Assembly (NCBI GenBank): GCA_047967505.1
Contig: CM106538.1
Length of the DNA: 64,000 nt
From: Dipteris shenzhenensis
Lineage: Eukaryota > Polypodiophyta > Polypodiopsida > Gleicheniales
Strand: one strand, 5' to 3'
A program made the position numbers and the translations under genes. This document shows, in pieces, positions 1-10,385 of this stretch (the stretch's first letter is position 1; each line of letters begins with the position of its first letter). The notes beneath the pieces were generated by a model. It ran no database searches. It worked only from the letters and a program-made list of their open reading frames with translations, and was not told the origin of the DNA.

Positions 1-105
1 ACAAGAGTGCATGTCCACACAGGAGCACTGGCTCTGATTTGTGAGCTGCACAGGTCTCTAGACACATGGAAGACATATTAGGGCATGTAGTTCCAATCAA
101 ATTGA

Positions 106-586
106 TTAGGATATGAATTTATTTGTTAAAAAGGCTAGTAAAACCGGTTCTTTTTTTGTTAAAAACAATGAAAATGTGAGTATTGGAAGGTAATTGGAGC
201 TATTTGTCTTCGAACATTGGCAACCGTGTTGGGAATTGGTATGTGATGTAGAAGAGGTCATGATTAGACTAGTACGCTTGCGTTGTTCCAAGAAGTTGCT
301 CATCAAAGGTGCATCTGTCCAAATGTGAACAATTTGAGACGCATAAATTGTTGTGGAGGTTTTGTTCACTAATAGCAGATGATTTTCTTCCATGACAATT
401 TGTATCTGCAGGTGCTTTTGAGAAGTTTGTAGCATATTGATGTTGAAATCTCCCTGCATGAAAGTTGGATAGAGTGATGGCCTTTGGTGCAACACACGTG
501 CGATTTGTTCTAGGAAACTCTGGATGTTGCATGCTTCGATACGGTATACTGCCACTATAAACATCGCTTGCCTCGGGTTTGGTCAA
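106..586 (-). pseudogene. Endonuclease-like (EEP) domain of Helentron polyprotein, core part
   Basis: Two overlapping minus-strand frames together read like the middle and end of an endonuclease/exonuclease/phosphatase domain. A segment beginning MFIVAVYR corresponds to the conserved strand before the catalytic loop. It is followed by a YPTFMQGDFN segment holding the GDFN signature (Asp and Asn active-site residues) and a segment resembling the last conserved block (SQIVHIW, where families have S-x-x-D-H-I). The frames 564-106 and 586-269 overlap, which indicates at least one frameshift. In Helentrons this domain follows the helicase and is thought to nick DNA. The family call rests on the GDFN motif and context. 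Confidence 0.6.
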
Positions 587-604
587 AAGTGAGCCATGAT
601 TGTT

Positions 605-985
605 TCAAGGCCAGCCATTGTAAATGTTTTGTGAAACCAAAGAAAGCCTGCATTTGTACAAAAGTGATGTACCCATTCCTACAAATGCTATAATAGTAGC
701 AAATGTTTCTTTGTTGGTATAATCCTCAGAATGCAGGTGTAAAGAGCAAGTATTTAAGGTTTGTATAATGGTATGTGTTCGGCTCCAATTTTTGAGACAA
801 GGGATGTCAAACTGCCAAGCTATAGTTGTAAGGAGTCTTTCCATTTCAGCAGCCACAATTACATCCACATGGAAATGTTTGCTCTCTAAGGGTTTGAGGA
901 GGTAAAGGTTTTCTTTAGAATGTACTCTAAAGAGTGCAGTATATGTGATGCCGTGTTGTAGGCGGCATGTAGGATCAAAACACAA
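605..985 (-). pseudogene. Helentron helicase C-terminus joined to start of endonuclease-like domain
   Basis: The first third resembles the last motif of Pif1/Helitron helicases: a segment G-I-T-Y-T-A-L-F-R-V-H-S matches the usual T-Y-V-A-L-S-R-V-x-S block, with Phe in place of Ser. After a linker the frame reads LNTCSLHLHSEDYTNKE and then IIAFVGMGTSLL. These match the opening N-x-x-S-L...D...I-x-x-x-Q/E-T-W/H-L block of EEP domains in animal Helentrons, although the expected Glu-Thr pair is lost. The frame ends at a stop at about 605 and the domain continues leftwards. It is degenerate and probably not functional. Confidence 0.55.
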
Positions 986-1499
986 TGTTTCTAGTGTTAA
1001 GCCCTATGCACGGTGGACGGTTCTTGCTGAAGCTGGTTGAACTGGGAATTGCGTTCATGAAATGACATAGTTGCTATTGCTCCCTATTTGTATTTCCTTT
1101 GTGATTGGCAATGTTGCAGTCCAGGATTAGTCAATATGATCTTCGTATAAGTGCCGAGTTTGCTAACATGTGCATGCTCCGACATTGGGGCTAGAGAATT
1201 GCACCCACATAAATACGTTTGAGTTGGACATTGTTACAGCCTTGAAGTGGCCATCGGCCCCATTCACAAGACTATCAGCTGTGTTGTAGTTCCCTGCACA
1301 TAGCTCGACAACGATATTTGGTTTTAGCTTATTTCTTTGTGTAAGCTGGCAGTTTTGCTCGGATCATTCGGTAAGGAAAGAGTGCCGGGCAATTGCCATG
1401 TCTATTATCCACTGCTTGGAAAGTGTAAATGTTACCGGCTATATGGCAAAACACCGTTTCATTATTTGTTTGTGCAAAATAGATGAGGTATCGTCAAGT
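986..1499 (-). other. Degenerate helicase interval between motifs
   Basis: No open frame of useful length. By position it should encode the helicase part between the IMRQND block and the C-terminal motif of the Helentron polyprotein. I see only short broken minus-strand frames and no insertion boundary. Confidence 0.35.
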
Positions 1500-2469
1500 C
1501 TAGTGGTGGCTTATGGTAACATACTGAATTGATTGTGTCAATGTCTTGTTGACTTTGTTGTTCGTCTGGAATTTCTTCAAGATGTTAGTGAACATTAAAT
1601 CATTTTGGCGCATGATAGTGTTGAGTTGGTAAACTTGATCCGTTCTTTCTAAAAAATTTGCTTTAAATGGTTTCAATGTTGGAATACCCACTTGTCACGA
1701 ATAGGGGGTAATCGGTATAAGTCTCCTATTTTTATGATGTCTAGGCCCCCGAACGGGATGTTGTGAATGTGCTTGATGGTGCATAATCACTTATCCACAA
1801 AGTTAAGTATGCATTTCCCAATGAGCGATACCTCATCCATGATAATAGTTTGAAGGTCCAAGTATTGTTTTGTGAGCCTGTGTAGCTTGTCAGCTACCAA
1901 TTTAGGCAAGTTTTTATAGTTTATTGGTATGTTCAACATAGAATGAAGAGTAGCACCGTTCATATGGCAAGCGGCCCTTCCTGTGTAAGCCATTTTTAGT
2001 ATTTTCATAGTCAATGGGTTGGAGGTAGAACCTTTATTACATAGACACAGTAGCTCCTAGGGTAAAGAGCGTGTATGAGTGTTGTCTTGCCTGTTCCAAC
2101 TCCTCCAGCCAAGAATATGTAAATTGGCTCATCTGGTCTATTTTTCTTTTTCCACATTATGTCATCAAACATGCGCCTTTGTTCTACATTCAAACGTTGT
2201 ACTTGGGAGTAATGCTCTTTTGTGGAGATTAATCCTGCTGGTGGATCTAGATATTGGTAAGTGTCAGCACATTATCTTTTCTTATCGTTTCTTGTTTCTA
2301 TAGAAGGAATGTCAATTGGTTGTTCTTTGACACAATCGTAATGAGTCACGTCCACCATATCAGATGAGTCTAGCAAAATAGTGTTCTTGAATATTTCAGC
2401 CCATACATTATCATTTGCTTTCATAGCCATCTCATACACTTGTTGCTTGAAGTTTGACCAAGCCTCCAC
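1500..2469 (-). pseudogene. Pif1-type helicase domain of Helentron
   Basis: Successive minus-strand frames give an ordered Pif1-family helicase. An N-terminal block LNVEQRRMFDDI precedes Walker A (AGGVGTGKTTLIHAL, about 2110-2066). Next comes a TGRAACHMNGATLHSML block (motif Ia region), Walker B (TIIMDEVSLIG, about 1855-1820) and an IMRQND block (about 1630-1610) equivalent to the L-x-x-x-M-R-Q motif before motif IV. The ATP-binding and Mg-binding residues are intact, but the domain is split across at least three frames (2469-2272, 2193-2011, 2014-1787, 1691-1500). In Helitrons this helicase unwinds the strand during rolling-circle replication. Confidence 0.8.
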
Positions 2470-2869
2470 ATTTTGATCATCTGCATCTATCCGAAAATTG
2501 GATTTTTTGTGGACGTCATCAATTTGATGGTTGTGTTTGATGTAAGCATCTTGCCATGTTTCATGTGGTCATTTCAAGGTTTCTTTTGATTCACAGTAAG
2601 GAATGTAGAGCATCAACTATTCTCTATAATAGTTATTTGGGACTTGATGCTGATCGAAATGTGTGAACCTAATCACCTACAATTTCTTCAACTTTTTGTA
2701 TGTTAACCTGTTGTATTCCGATACAAATTCGGCAAGTGAAATTAGCTTGAGACTTGCTGGTCATGTGGTGTAGTGATCTGCAATTGAAGCGCACATGATG
2801 TCGGTCAAGTCATCACGTAATGTTTGTAAGACTTTATTAGGTTTTAGCATAGCTGCACGCTGCTACAAT

Positions 2870-4463
2870 GGTGTCATATTTATGGACTACACTGTATGAG
2901 AAGCGTGGTGCATCACTGTGAAAGGATTACGTAGATTGCTTGCTATGCCGAATCTGTTGCAAGTTTAAAAATGCAGCTCCCATTTTCTTGATTCATTTAA
3001 CCATGTCATCGTTGTCTTGGTTTGATTTCTTTATTATATCGTTAAATGCTCTAGTGATTGTGTTGTCCACCTTTGTGAGGTGCAAAGTGCAATATGCAGC
3101 CGCTACATATGGGTCTAATATGACCTAAGTGTTAGTGTTGACATCCCATAACCGTGCTAGCAACATTGCAAATGGGTTTGTCCAAGCATCTGATGGCTTC
3201 CTCTGAAGAAAGAGCATTGGCCGCTTTAAATTTGCTCGCAAACACAACATATATTCTTTCTTGGTTAGTCTTAATTTATTTAAAAATTTTGTGAAACTGT
3301 GCAATGAAGCAAAGGTCAAGTCGTTTAGCTCCCTCCCTATACATGCTTGCAAGGTTAGATTTGACATGCAAGGAGTTATCGTGGAGAGGTTCCAAGATTG
3401 TTGTTTCAACCATTGCTGGTATTGGAGAATGAAACCTACAAATCGCCTTGCCTTTTTTTTGGCATGTGCATGTGTGTCTATGGCATTGTGCTAATTGCAA
3501 TGACTCGGGGAGCAATAACAGATCACAAGATATGTATTGATCCACAAAGCGTGTTACAACATCGCTTGATTTACCATCAAAAATAGGGTCCCCTTCCACC
3601 CAAAGCAGGGCATGATCATGCTCGCTACCACGGTTTTGAAATTCGGTCACAAATTAGAAATCTGTGATCTTCCTGAAAAATTGTGTATCAGCCTTCAAAA
3701 GCTTTCTCAAGGCTTTCATTCGGTGATCATAATACCGTGTGCAAGTGACGGGGTCATCACGGACCAGCTCGTGTGTTGCAAGCTGGGTTTTATTACCGTT
3801 GTGCTCAATTGACCGCAACTCTCTTAGTTCATCCAACAACGCTGACCAATTGCTCTCTCCACTTGTAAACATCACAAAGAATGTCGATGGGCTTAGTTGG
3901 TGAACCATTGCAAACAATATTTTCTACTGGTGTTGCAAGTAGTGCGGAGATGTTTGGATGCTTTCAAGTTCTCAGTAACCAATATCTAATGTCAAGAGTA
4001 CATCTAAGTTGGGTCTAGTTTTGACATCCTTAGTAGTTATAAGCCTACCATTCAACTATGCATTTCGCATACGAATCCACACTGAACTAGCAACAAAGTG
4101 TATTAAGATCTTTACTGCTTTGAAGAAAAGGTTTTGGATGTGAGTTGCAAAGCGTCAGTCCCTGTGCAAGATCTCCCACTGGGCAACTTTTTGGTAGCTA
4201 AGCATATTGAGCATATGCTCATACCTTGGCTGACCAAAGAACAGCATTGGGTAGTTTAGCTCCTCGCAATGCTTGTCTCTATATATACCCATTGGCTTTT
4301 GGTTTTCGCTTAGAACAATCGCTGTGATGGTTGAGATTGTATCAAGAATCTTGGCTGTGTCGACATATCCATGTACTAGTGTGTCTGTGAAGGGGTCCGC
4401 CTCTTGTTCTGGAGTCATACTTTCATCTATAAAGCAAGCGTCGCTATTGTGTTGTGCATTCAT
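2870..4463 (-). pseudogene. Helitron-type Rep (HUH endonuclease) region
   Basis: Minus-strand frames 4463-4155, 3917-3654, 3650-3276 and 3409-3125 line up with the Helitron-like N-terminal and Rep domains. A block LSENQKPMGIYRDKHCEELN followed by YPMLFFGQPR matches the Helentron stretch of the form G-x-x-P-x-x-I-x-x-D-x-x-x-E-x-x-x-F-P-x-x-F-x-G. A TFFVMFTSGESNW block matches the conserved T-x-F-x-T-x-S-x-x-x-x-W. The HUH-like motif is EFQNRGSEHDHALLW (about 3650-3600), with H-D-H where families have H-hydrophobic-H. Rep nicks and rejoins DNA to start transposition. The tyrosine motif is not clear, and frames are broken between blocks. Weak similarity to the K-G-x-x-D tail continues to about 2870. 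Confidence 0.7.
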
Positions 4464-4685
4464 CCTAAGCTAGAAATATGGAAGCCACAGTTATGAGATT
4501 GAGACACCCTCTTGCTTGTACAAGGGTGTTTCAACGAGCCTTTTTAATGCTTTCATTACTAGATTGGGGTGAACATTACCAGTAGTGTATGGAGTTTGGT
4601 ACTCTAGTTTTCACTTTATTGCGACTCTGATTGTCATGCTATCATCTAGCTATCTCACAGAAGCACGGTTTGAATGCTCTCTAAG

Positions 4686-5544
4686 TTAGTTGCAACGTTT
4701 ATGATACTCCCTTTTAGCAAATACTGGCCAAAGTGTAAAGTCATATTTGAAGGTTGCCCGTGGTGCAACAAGCCTTTTTTCAAGTTTAATAAGTAGCTGT
4801 ACTTGTTCAATTGGGATATTTAATCTCATATTCATGGGCAACGCAAAAGTAGGCACTTGGACACACTCAACTTGTCGCTTATAGCCAGCTAGAACAGATA
4901 GAACTACGGGTTGCTCTGATACGGTCCTCATATGTGGCTATAGTCTCTACTAGCAGCGCAATGATTTCTTCAGTTACTTCTTTGATCTGGTATTTGAATA
5001 GTAACCTTTCACAACAATAGCAAGGATGTGTAGGAGTGTCTAAGATGAGCGATAGAAATTTATCGGTTGGCCCGCTACGCTTTCATTTGCTCGTCCCTTT
5101 GTGTGTTTGGTCATAGAATCTGTTTTCAAGATACTGGAGATGACAAACTATTTGGGCTACTATTTTCCCTTCCACCTGCTACTATTCCAACATAATCCTT
5201 GCTAATTGGGTCCTTGCTGATGAAGGCATGGCTTCTGCAAGCAATAAGATTTCTTTGTCGGATGTATCAGGCCATTTTCTAGAATGAGTTTGTGGTTGTT
5301 GTTCATTAGTAGGTTCGAGTACAGTTTCTACTAGAACCTTAGTAAACTGGTGTTTTCTTCTAAGGTACCATATGTGAGCCATCACCTTCTCTAGAGGAGA
5401 GTTTTTTTTGTCATTAAATTTTATGTAGTTCTCGACGATCATTCTTACCATTTGATTAGGCATAGTGCTCATGATGAGTTGTATTGCCTCGTTATCTTTC
5501 TTTAACCAAAGATGCCGTATCTTTCTAGTGCCTGTGCTGTGCAT
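4686..5544 (-). pseudogene. Helentron polyprotein N-terminal extension, unassigned
   Basis: Two minus-strand frames (5544-5182, 120 residues; 4931-4686, 81 residues) lie between the OTU array and the Rep blocks. The first contains a helical stretch (MSTMPNQMVRMIVENYIKF). The second has a V-P-T-F-A-L-P-M-N-M-R-L-N segment. Its place directly before Rep makes it the likely N-terminus of the Rep-helicase protein, or a separate linker protein. I recognise no domain. Confidence 0.35.
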
Positions 5545-5607
5545 GTTAGCTTAACAAATCATCTCGTTGTGTGTAGTTTTTCCACATTCACAATGCGGAT
5601 TTAAGTG

Positions 5608-6060
5608 TCATACTGAAGGTGCGTTAGCTAGTTGAACAACTGGCTCAAAGTGTGGTGCATCCATTGGACCATCATGGTAAAGAATTTGTAGTGGTTCTGT
5701 TTCTAATGCATCGTCGCATTTTATATAAACCTTTCTTCCAAATAGTGACCATACATAAATTGGCCCGCTGCAAGTACTTAGAAGCCCAATAAATAGCAAA
5801 ATAGTCCCCCCAGAGTCCACTCTCTGATGCAGGTCTACTCATGCGTGCTAGGTATTCTTCGCAACTTTGCATGCCATGGAAATCATGCAGAAAGCTACGT
5901 GTTAGAAAATTATCCAAGAAGTCTTTAGCATTTGTGTAGTCCATGGTCAGAGAATACATAAATTGGTTTACTATTGCAACTTGAATTTCTTTGGTTGGTG
6001 AGTTTGTATTTAGCAAGTATTTTATTGTGTCAAATAAGTAGTCACCGGGTGCACAGGCAT
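5608..6060 (-). pseudogene. OTU-like cysteine-protease domain, copy with lost catalytic Cys
   Basis: Overlapping minus-strand frames give an OTU-like domain. The usual G-D-C-L-F active-site block reads GDYLFDTIKYLL (about 6046-6012), with Tyr replacing the nucleophile Cys. It is followed by a helix with IQVAIVNQFMYSL, the block EEYLARMSRPASESGLWGDYFAI, and, after a frameshift, an ILYHDGPMDAPHFEPVV end (about 5680-5620) that keeps the catalytic-type His in H-F-E-P. OTU domains are deubiquitinases and occur in some Helentrons. This copy should be inactive as a protease because the Cys is gone. Confidence 0.6.
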
Positions 6061-6169
6061 AGTCTGCAGCATGCGCTAAGTTTTTCTCGTACAGTACAGC
6101 ATCTATTAGATCAGTGTCTACTCATACACCTCATACAGGAGAGCATGCAGTTTTGGTAGCGAGTCTTGT

Positions 6170-6749
6170 TTAGATTTTGGATGGCTTGCTTGGATTCTCT
6201 ACGATAGATGGTGTATCAATGTGCACTATAGGTTCTATGTGACCCACATGTGATGGGCGATCATCATAAAGGATATGTAAAGGCGTGGCATTGAAATTCA
6301 TGCCATGTCTTATATAAACTTGTTTTGTAGTGACCATATGTAGATTGGTTTTTGTAAGAATAATGATGCCCAAAGAATAGCAAATTGATCCCCCAAAGTC
6401 CCCCCTGTGCTGCTGCCTTGCTCATCTGCTCTAAATATTCATCATAGGTTTGGACATCGTGCAAATCATGGAGAAAATTTGTAGAGAGAGAAGTGTGTAA
6501 GCACCTCATAGCTTGCTCCTCTCCATTCTGCAAGCTTGTGAGAAACTGTTGAATTACTACCACTCGGATTCCGGCAGATGTCAATTCTATATCAACCAGA
6601 TACTTCATTCTATCAAATAAGCAATCACCAGGGGTGTATTTGTAATTTCTTTCATGACGTAGTTGTTGACATTGCAAAACAATGTCAATTGAGTGCTGAG
6701 TTTCAATATTTGGTGCAAGATCTATTGCAGTTGTTACTGCGAGAACCAC
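6170..6749 (-). pseudogene. OTU-like cysteine-protease domain, copy keeping Cys
   Basis: Minus frame 6749-6264 (161 residues) reads through the OTU core. The active-site block is YTPGDCLFDRMKYL with Cys kept (about 6635-6600). Next come TSAGIRVVVIQQFLTSL, the block YDEYLEQMSKAAAQGGLWG and a partner strand. A second frame (6373-6170) supplies the end HILYDDRPSHVGHIEPIV with the His of H-I-E-P. Of the OTU copies here this is the only one with the Cys, but the His-bearing end sits in another frame, so the copy is also broken. Confidence 0.65.
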
Positions 6750-6859
6750 GACTTCATCATCAGATTGAGTTACAACCAGTGTAGCACGCGTTGCTACTGC
6801 GAGTTTGTTCTCATCTTGCCTTATAGCAGGGACATGTTGACTAAACCAACGTTGGATAT

Positions 6860-7625
6860 AGGAGGTTTTTCAATAATTGGCTCAAAGTGGGGGGAGTGTG
6901 CAAGACCGTCATCATATAAGATCCGTAATGGGGTTGACACACCTCTGCCACATTCCATACATATCTTTCCGGTTGTAGATGACCACAATTGTATTGGTCT
7001 TTAAAGGAATTTTAAAAGCCACACAATAGCAAATCCATCTCCAGAAAGACCACTGTATGATACTGGAACACTCATACGTGTAAGGTATTCATCGTGTGTT
7101 TCAACTTTGTGCTACTCACGTATGAAGCTCAAATCTAAATGTATTGAAGCAATCTATTGCTTGCTGATCGTTGCTGTGCAAGTGTAAAACAAATTTTTCA
7201 ATGGTTCTAGTTCGAAGTTGTTCGGAGGTCATTATGTTTTCCAACAAGTACACCTCCTTCGCCACATTCCATACATATCTTTTTGGTTTAGATGACCACA
7301 CTTGTATTGGTCTTTGAAGGAATTTTAAAAGCCACAGAATAGCAAATCCATCTCCAAAAAGACCACCGTATGGTAGTGGAACACTCATACATGTAAGGTA
7401 TTCATCGTGTGTTTCAACTTTGTGCTACTCACATATGAAGCTCAAATCTAAATATGTATTGAAGCAATCTATTGCTTGCTGATTGTTGATGTGCAAGTGT
7501 AAAACAAATTTTTCAATGGTTCTAGTTCGGAGTTGTTCGGAGGTCATTATGTTTTCCAACAAGTATGCAATCGCACCGAATAAATAGTCACTTGTTGTAT
7601 AGTCATAATGCCTAACATGGCTCAA
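6860..7625 (-). pseudogene. OTU-like domain array, two overlapping copies
   Basis: Reading leftwards from 7625, one copy starts with a TTSDYLFGAIAYLL block (Cys replaced by Tyr), then a helix TSEQLRTRTIEKFVLHLH and the block HDEYLTCMSVPLPYGGLFGDGFAI, with a stop between (about 7425). It then passes into a second copy that begins again within the same helix (LENIMTSEQL, about 7250) and runs to the end RILYDDGLAHSPHFEPII (about 6935-6880). The middle has been duplicated at DNA level (unit about 310 bp). A remnant of the array leads into the Cys-bearing copy to the left. Confidence 0.55.
6948..7566. repeat. Direct tandem duplication, about 310-bp unit, within OTU array
   Basis: The stretch from about 6948 (ccacattccatacatatctt) to about 7256 is repeated from about 7260 to about 7566 with a few substitutions. 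The units share the string ccatctccagaaagaccac or its one-base variant and the string ggttctagttcgaagttgtt or its variant. The duplication removes the start of one OTU domain and joins the end of one copy to the middle of another. Confidence 0.8.
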
Positions 7626-7639
7626 GTTCTATTTGTGTA

Positions 7640-8388
7640 AGATGTTATCAAATGTTTTGTTTTAATCCATTCTTGTTATTCTGAACACCGGGCTTATCTT
7701 TTCCTTTTGTTTTTTTATATAAAAAGAATCGAGTGGGTTTATACTAAGCCTTCTAAAAGGCTTGCATAATTGGAAAATTTTTAAAATACAATGAGAAGCA
7801 CTAAAACATTGAAAACTCTTATAACAATAGTTCCTAGACTAGTAGTTCCATACAAAGTTTAGATGGCAATCTTTTCTTTTTTGCGTCTATTCAGTAAACA
7901 GGATTCTTTTACTGGCAAGCATGAAGCTCGTTAGGTAGGCGTAAAGCCCATTCGACAGGTGTAAAGCCCTTTTGCGAGGCAATCAACGCTTTCAGAAAAT
8001 CTTTTTTTTGCTATCTTTTTTTTCCCAATAATAGAAAAACAGAACAGCCAATTGGAAAACAGGTACTTGGAAAATGGCTTTTTCTTTCCAGGAAAATGGC
8101 TTTTTTCTGGCAAATAAGTTTTGAATAATAGTTTTTTTTTCTCGTGCTAGGGAGCACCCTTAGTAGCAAAATTGTTCTCGGTATCTAAATTGCGCATCGG
8201 ATGTTCGTCTTCGAGATCTATTATTGGTGTGTATGAAACCAGTACATTGCCAGACATTAGCTCAAATTCTCCCACAGTTTGCAGCTTACTAATGTCAATT
8301 CACTGCAAATCTGCACAAGGATCAGCGTTTTAGTAAATGGGACAGTGATCGATAATAACAATTAGGGTTAAAAACCACATGTACTATA
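7640..8388. other. AT-rich spacer, no gene seen
   Basis: AT-rich stretch between the OTU array and the RPA-like gene. Around 7930-8110 it has repeated short strings (gtaaagccc; ggaaaatggctttt) and T-runs. No domain-bearing frame is visible on either strand. Confidence 0.5.
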
Positions 8389-9400
8389 CTATGCATCGCT
8401 CACCAAGTCAACGTTACTCTCTTGGTCTTGGTAATGTTCGAATACTTCTATGAGCCTCTTTATGGTGTCCTTATCGGTTGCTGGCGCTACTATTGAGTAG
8501 GCAGCAAACTGTAGCTGCTTCCTAGTGGTATATCTTCTAGTTATTGCGTTCTTAATCACATATATAGCGGGACAGCCTTGATTTAATGCACACATCTCAT
8601 CCTTGATGTGCTCATGTTCATTGTAGAATGCCAGCTATAAAAAGAAGGCAAAGAATGCACGACAATAATAATGTTAGTAATCGCACTGATTGGAATTGGA
8701 AAATAGGCATGACAACAACAAGGCTACTTACAATTGAGTAGTCATCTGGACCCATTCCATCAGCCACCTTTAAGAAAGAATTTGAGAATCTTTCGCTCGT
8801 ATGTATTCTAGTGTCTTCCAAAACCACAACTGCAATGTCGCCAGTTGGATGTGTTTCCAAACTCTGTAACAACTGTGCTATGGTACTATTATTATAGAAA
8901 TTCAATTGGATTATAGGGATTGGCAATACTGTGGTGATAATTGTACTCACTGTCACTTTTAATGTCAACTCAGAATCCCCTCTCTCAAATTCTAGCCTTT
9001 TCTTCGAAATCCAAAAGTTCTTGATTCTCACGTAGTTACCAGGCTTGATTATTTCCTCGTGTTTTTCAATCAACTCTTTGTCAAGCTGTAGTGTGATCAT
9101 CGTGAGACCACCTATATCAGTCAAGTCCGCTCTTATGTTTGGGTAGGATGAGCTTCTCTTCCTCTTATATGTGCCGTAACGGTTCAAAATCAACCCCTCA
9201 AAAAGAATCTTTTGCATGTTTGGAATCATATCCTTTATCATTACCACTTGCAACTTAGATGTGCCTTTTCTCTATGCCTTATTACTACTTGTGATAGCAT
9301 GATTGTTTTCTATCCTTACGTTGGATGCCTTGCTGGTTGAAGTTTGCAAAGGTTCCTTCTCAGCACTAGTTCTTGGTCTTTTATTTGATGTAGTCGACAT
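8389..9400 (-). CDS. RPA1-like OB-fold single-strand DNA-binding protein, Helentron-associated, one stop
   Basis: A minus-strand ATG at 9400 opens a basic N-terminus (MSTTSNKRPRTSAEKE) that stays in frame apart from a TAG at about 9274-9272. It continues into a 211-residue frame (9253-8618). The body resembles an RPA1-type OB fold: a G-L-T-M-I-T-L-Q-L-D strand, then PGNYVRIKNFWI and FERGDSELTLKV, the usual V-x-V-K-N-x-x-I...F-x-R-G-D-S pattern. A GT donor after DDYSI (about 8732) and a TATAG acceptor before LAFYNEHEHIKDEM (about 8634) suggest an intron, giving a C-terminus ending at 8389. RPA-like proteins are common Helitron cargo and presumably coat exposed single-stranded DNA. It could instead be a captured host RPA paralogue. 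Confidence 0.6.
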
Positions 9401-9547
9401 TTTTCTTTAGTGCTTCACCTACAATATAATAAATTCGAGGGTGGGCATTTTATTTAAAAAAATAGCCTCAATGAATGCACCTTTATCCTAGAGATGCGAT
9501 TTAAAAAAACAGGGTTTTAAAGGCTCTGTTATGACTTGGGACATTTT

Positions 9548-9750
9548 GTTAGGTAGTGCTTTAACAACATTGTGAAGCAATGTAGTGCTTTAACGACACA
9601 GCGAAGCACTGTAGTGCTTTAATGACATAATGTAGTGCTTTAACAACATAGTGAAGCATAGTGCTTTAACGACATAGCGAAGCACTATAGTGCTTTAATA
9701 ACACAGTGAAGTACTGTAGTGCTTTAACGACATATCGAAGCATTGTAGGT
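9548..9750. repeat. Minisatellite of ~29-bp units, each a small hairpin
   Basis: About seven tandem copies of a 28-31-bp unit of the form gtagtgctttaacgacat followed by agcgaagcact. Each unit starts with AGTGCTT and ends with its reverse complement AAGCACT or a near match, so each can fold as a stem-loop. One copy (about 9611-9630) is truncated. Confidence 0.85.
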
Positions 9751-9889
9751 CTGACAATGTATAAAAAGAAGAGTAAAATTAAAGCATCATTAACTGCAAA
9801 CATTCGTTGGGAGCATGTATAAGCAAAATATATAGTTTGAAGGTACAGTACTCCAAACAATCAAATGATGTAACAGTAGCAACAACTAA

Positions 9890-10380
9890 ATTAGAATGTC
9901 TTTAATCATAAATTAAGCTGAGCCTATTACAGAGCTCCATGCCTTGCTCATCGCCATTGTCCCTACAAATAGTAGCACCCAGTGCATTATTGCCACCTAT
10001 TTGCTTCAGCTGTGCCTTTCCCAAGGAAAGCATATCGACCAATGGACTCATGTACAGGTAACGTTGTCAATGCATGGTCCCATTGACTAATTTTGAAACA
10101 AGTTCAATCGACTTTGGGTAGATGCCACATTTCTAGAGGCCATTAAGAGGCCGTGTAAGTAGCAGTCTGTTTTATTAATTGCAACCTCCTCATGTAAACC
10201 ACACAATCAACGAAAAACACCCCCAACCAATGTACAAGAATAGCCAAACAACGAATGGCATGACATTGGGTCTCCTAACCACGAAATGCCGCTATGTATT
10301 TCTACAGTTGTAGTAGACCCATCATATGTCAATCCAAGTTTACTTGTTTCCGTTTTGGATAAAGGATTGCATGGTGTGTA
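9890..10380 (-). pseudogene. Possible ankyrin-like fragment, minus strand
   Basis: Broken minus-strand frames include a segment reading roughly SPLVDMLSLGKAQLKQIGGNNALGA, which has the spacing of an ankyrin repeat helix-turn (G-x-N-A-L-G-A). There are stops on either side. This is weak; I see no full repeat and no clear start. It lies just downstream of the helical gene at 11037-10386 and may be part of it. Confidence 0.25.
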
Positions 10381-10385
10381 ATAAC

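Larger units (their letters stand above)
1..9400 (-). mobile_element. Helentron/Helitron2-like rolling-circle transposon, decayed, cut by left window edge
   Basis: The minus strand carries, in reading order, an RPA1-like OB-fold protein (9400-8389), OTU-like domains (about 7625-5608), a Rep region with an HUH-like motif (about 4463-2870), a Pif1-type helicase (about 2469-1500 with its C-terminus near 985) and an endonuclease-like domain (about 800-106). Rep plus Pif1 helicase defines Helitrons. A C-terminal EEP endonuclease and OTU domains are known from the Helentron/Helitron2 branch. Several frameshifts and stops break the frame, so this copy is not autonomous. The 3' terminus lies left of the window. 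I could not fix the 5' terminus; 9400 is only the start of the RPA gene. That all parts belong to one element is inferred from shared strand and order. Confidence 0.7.
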
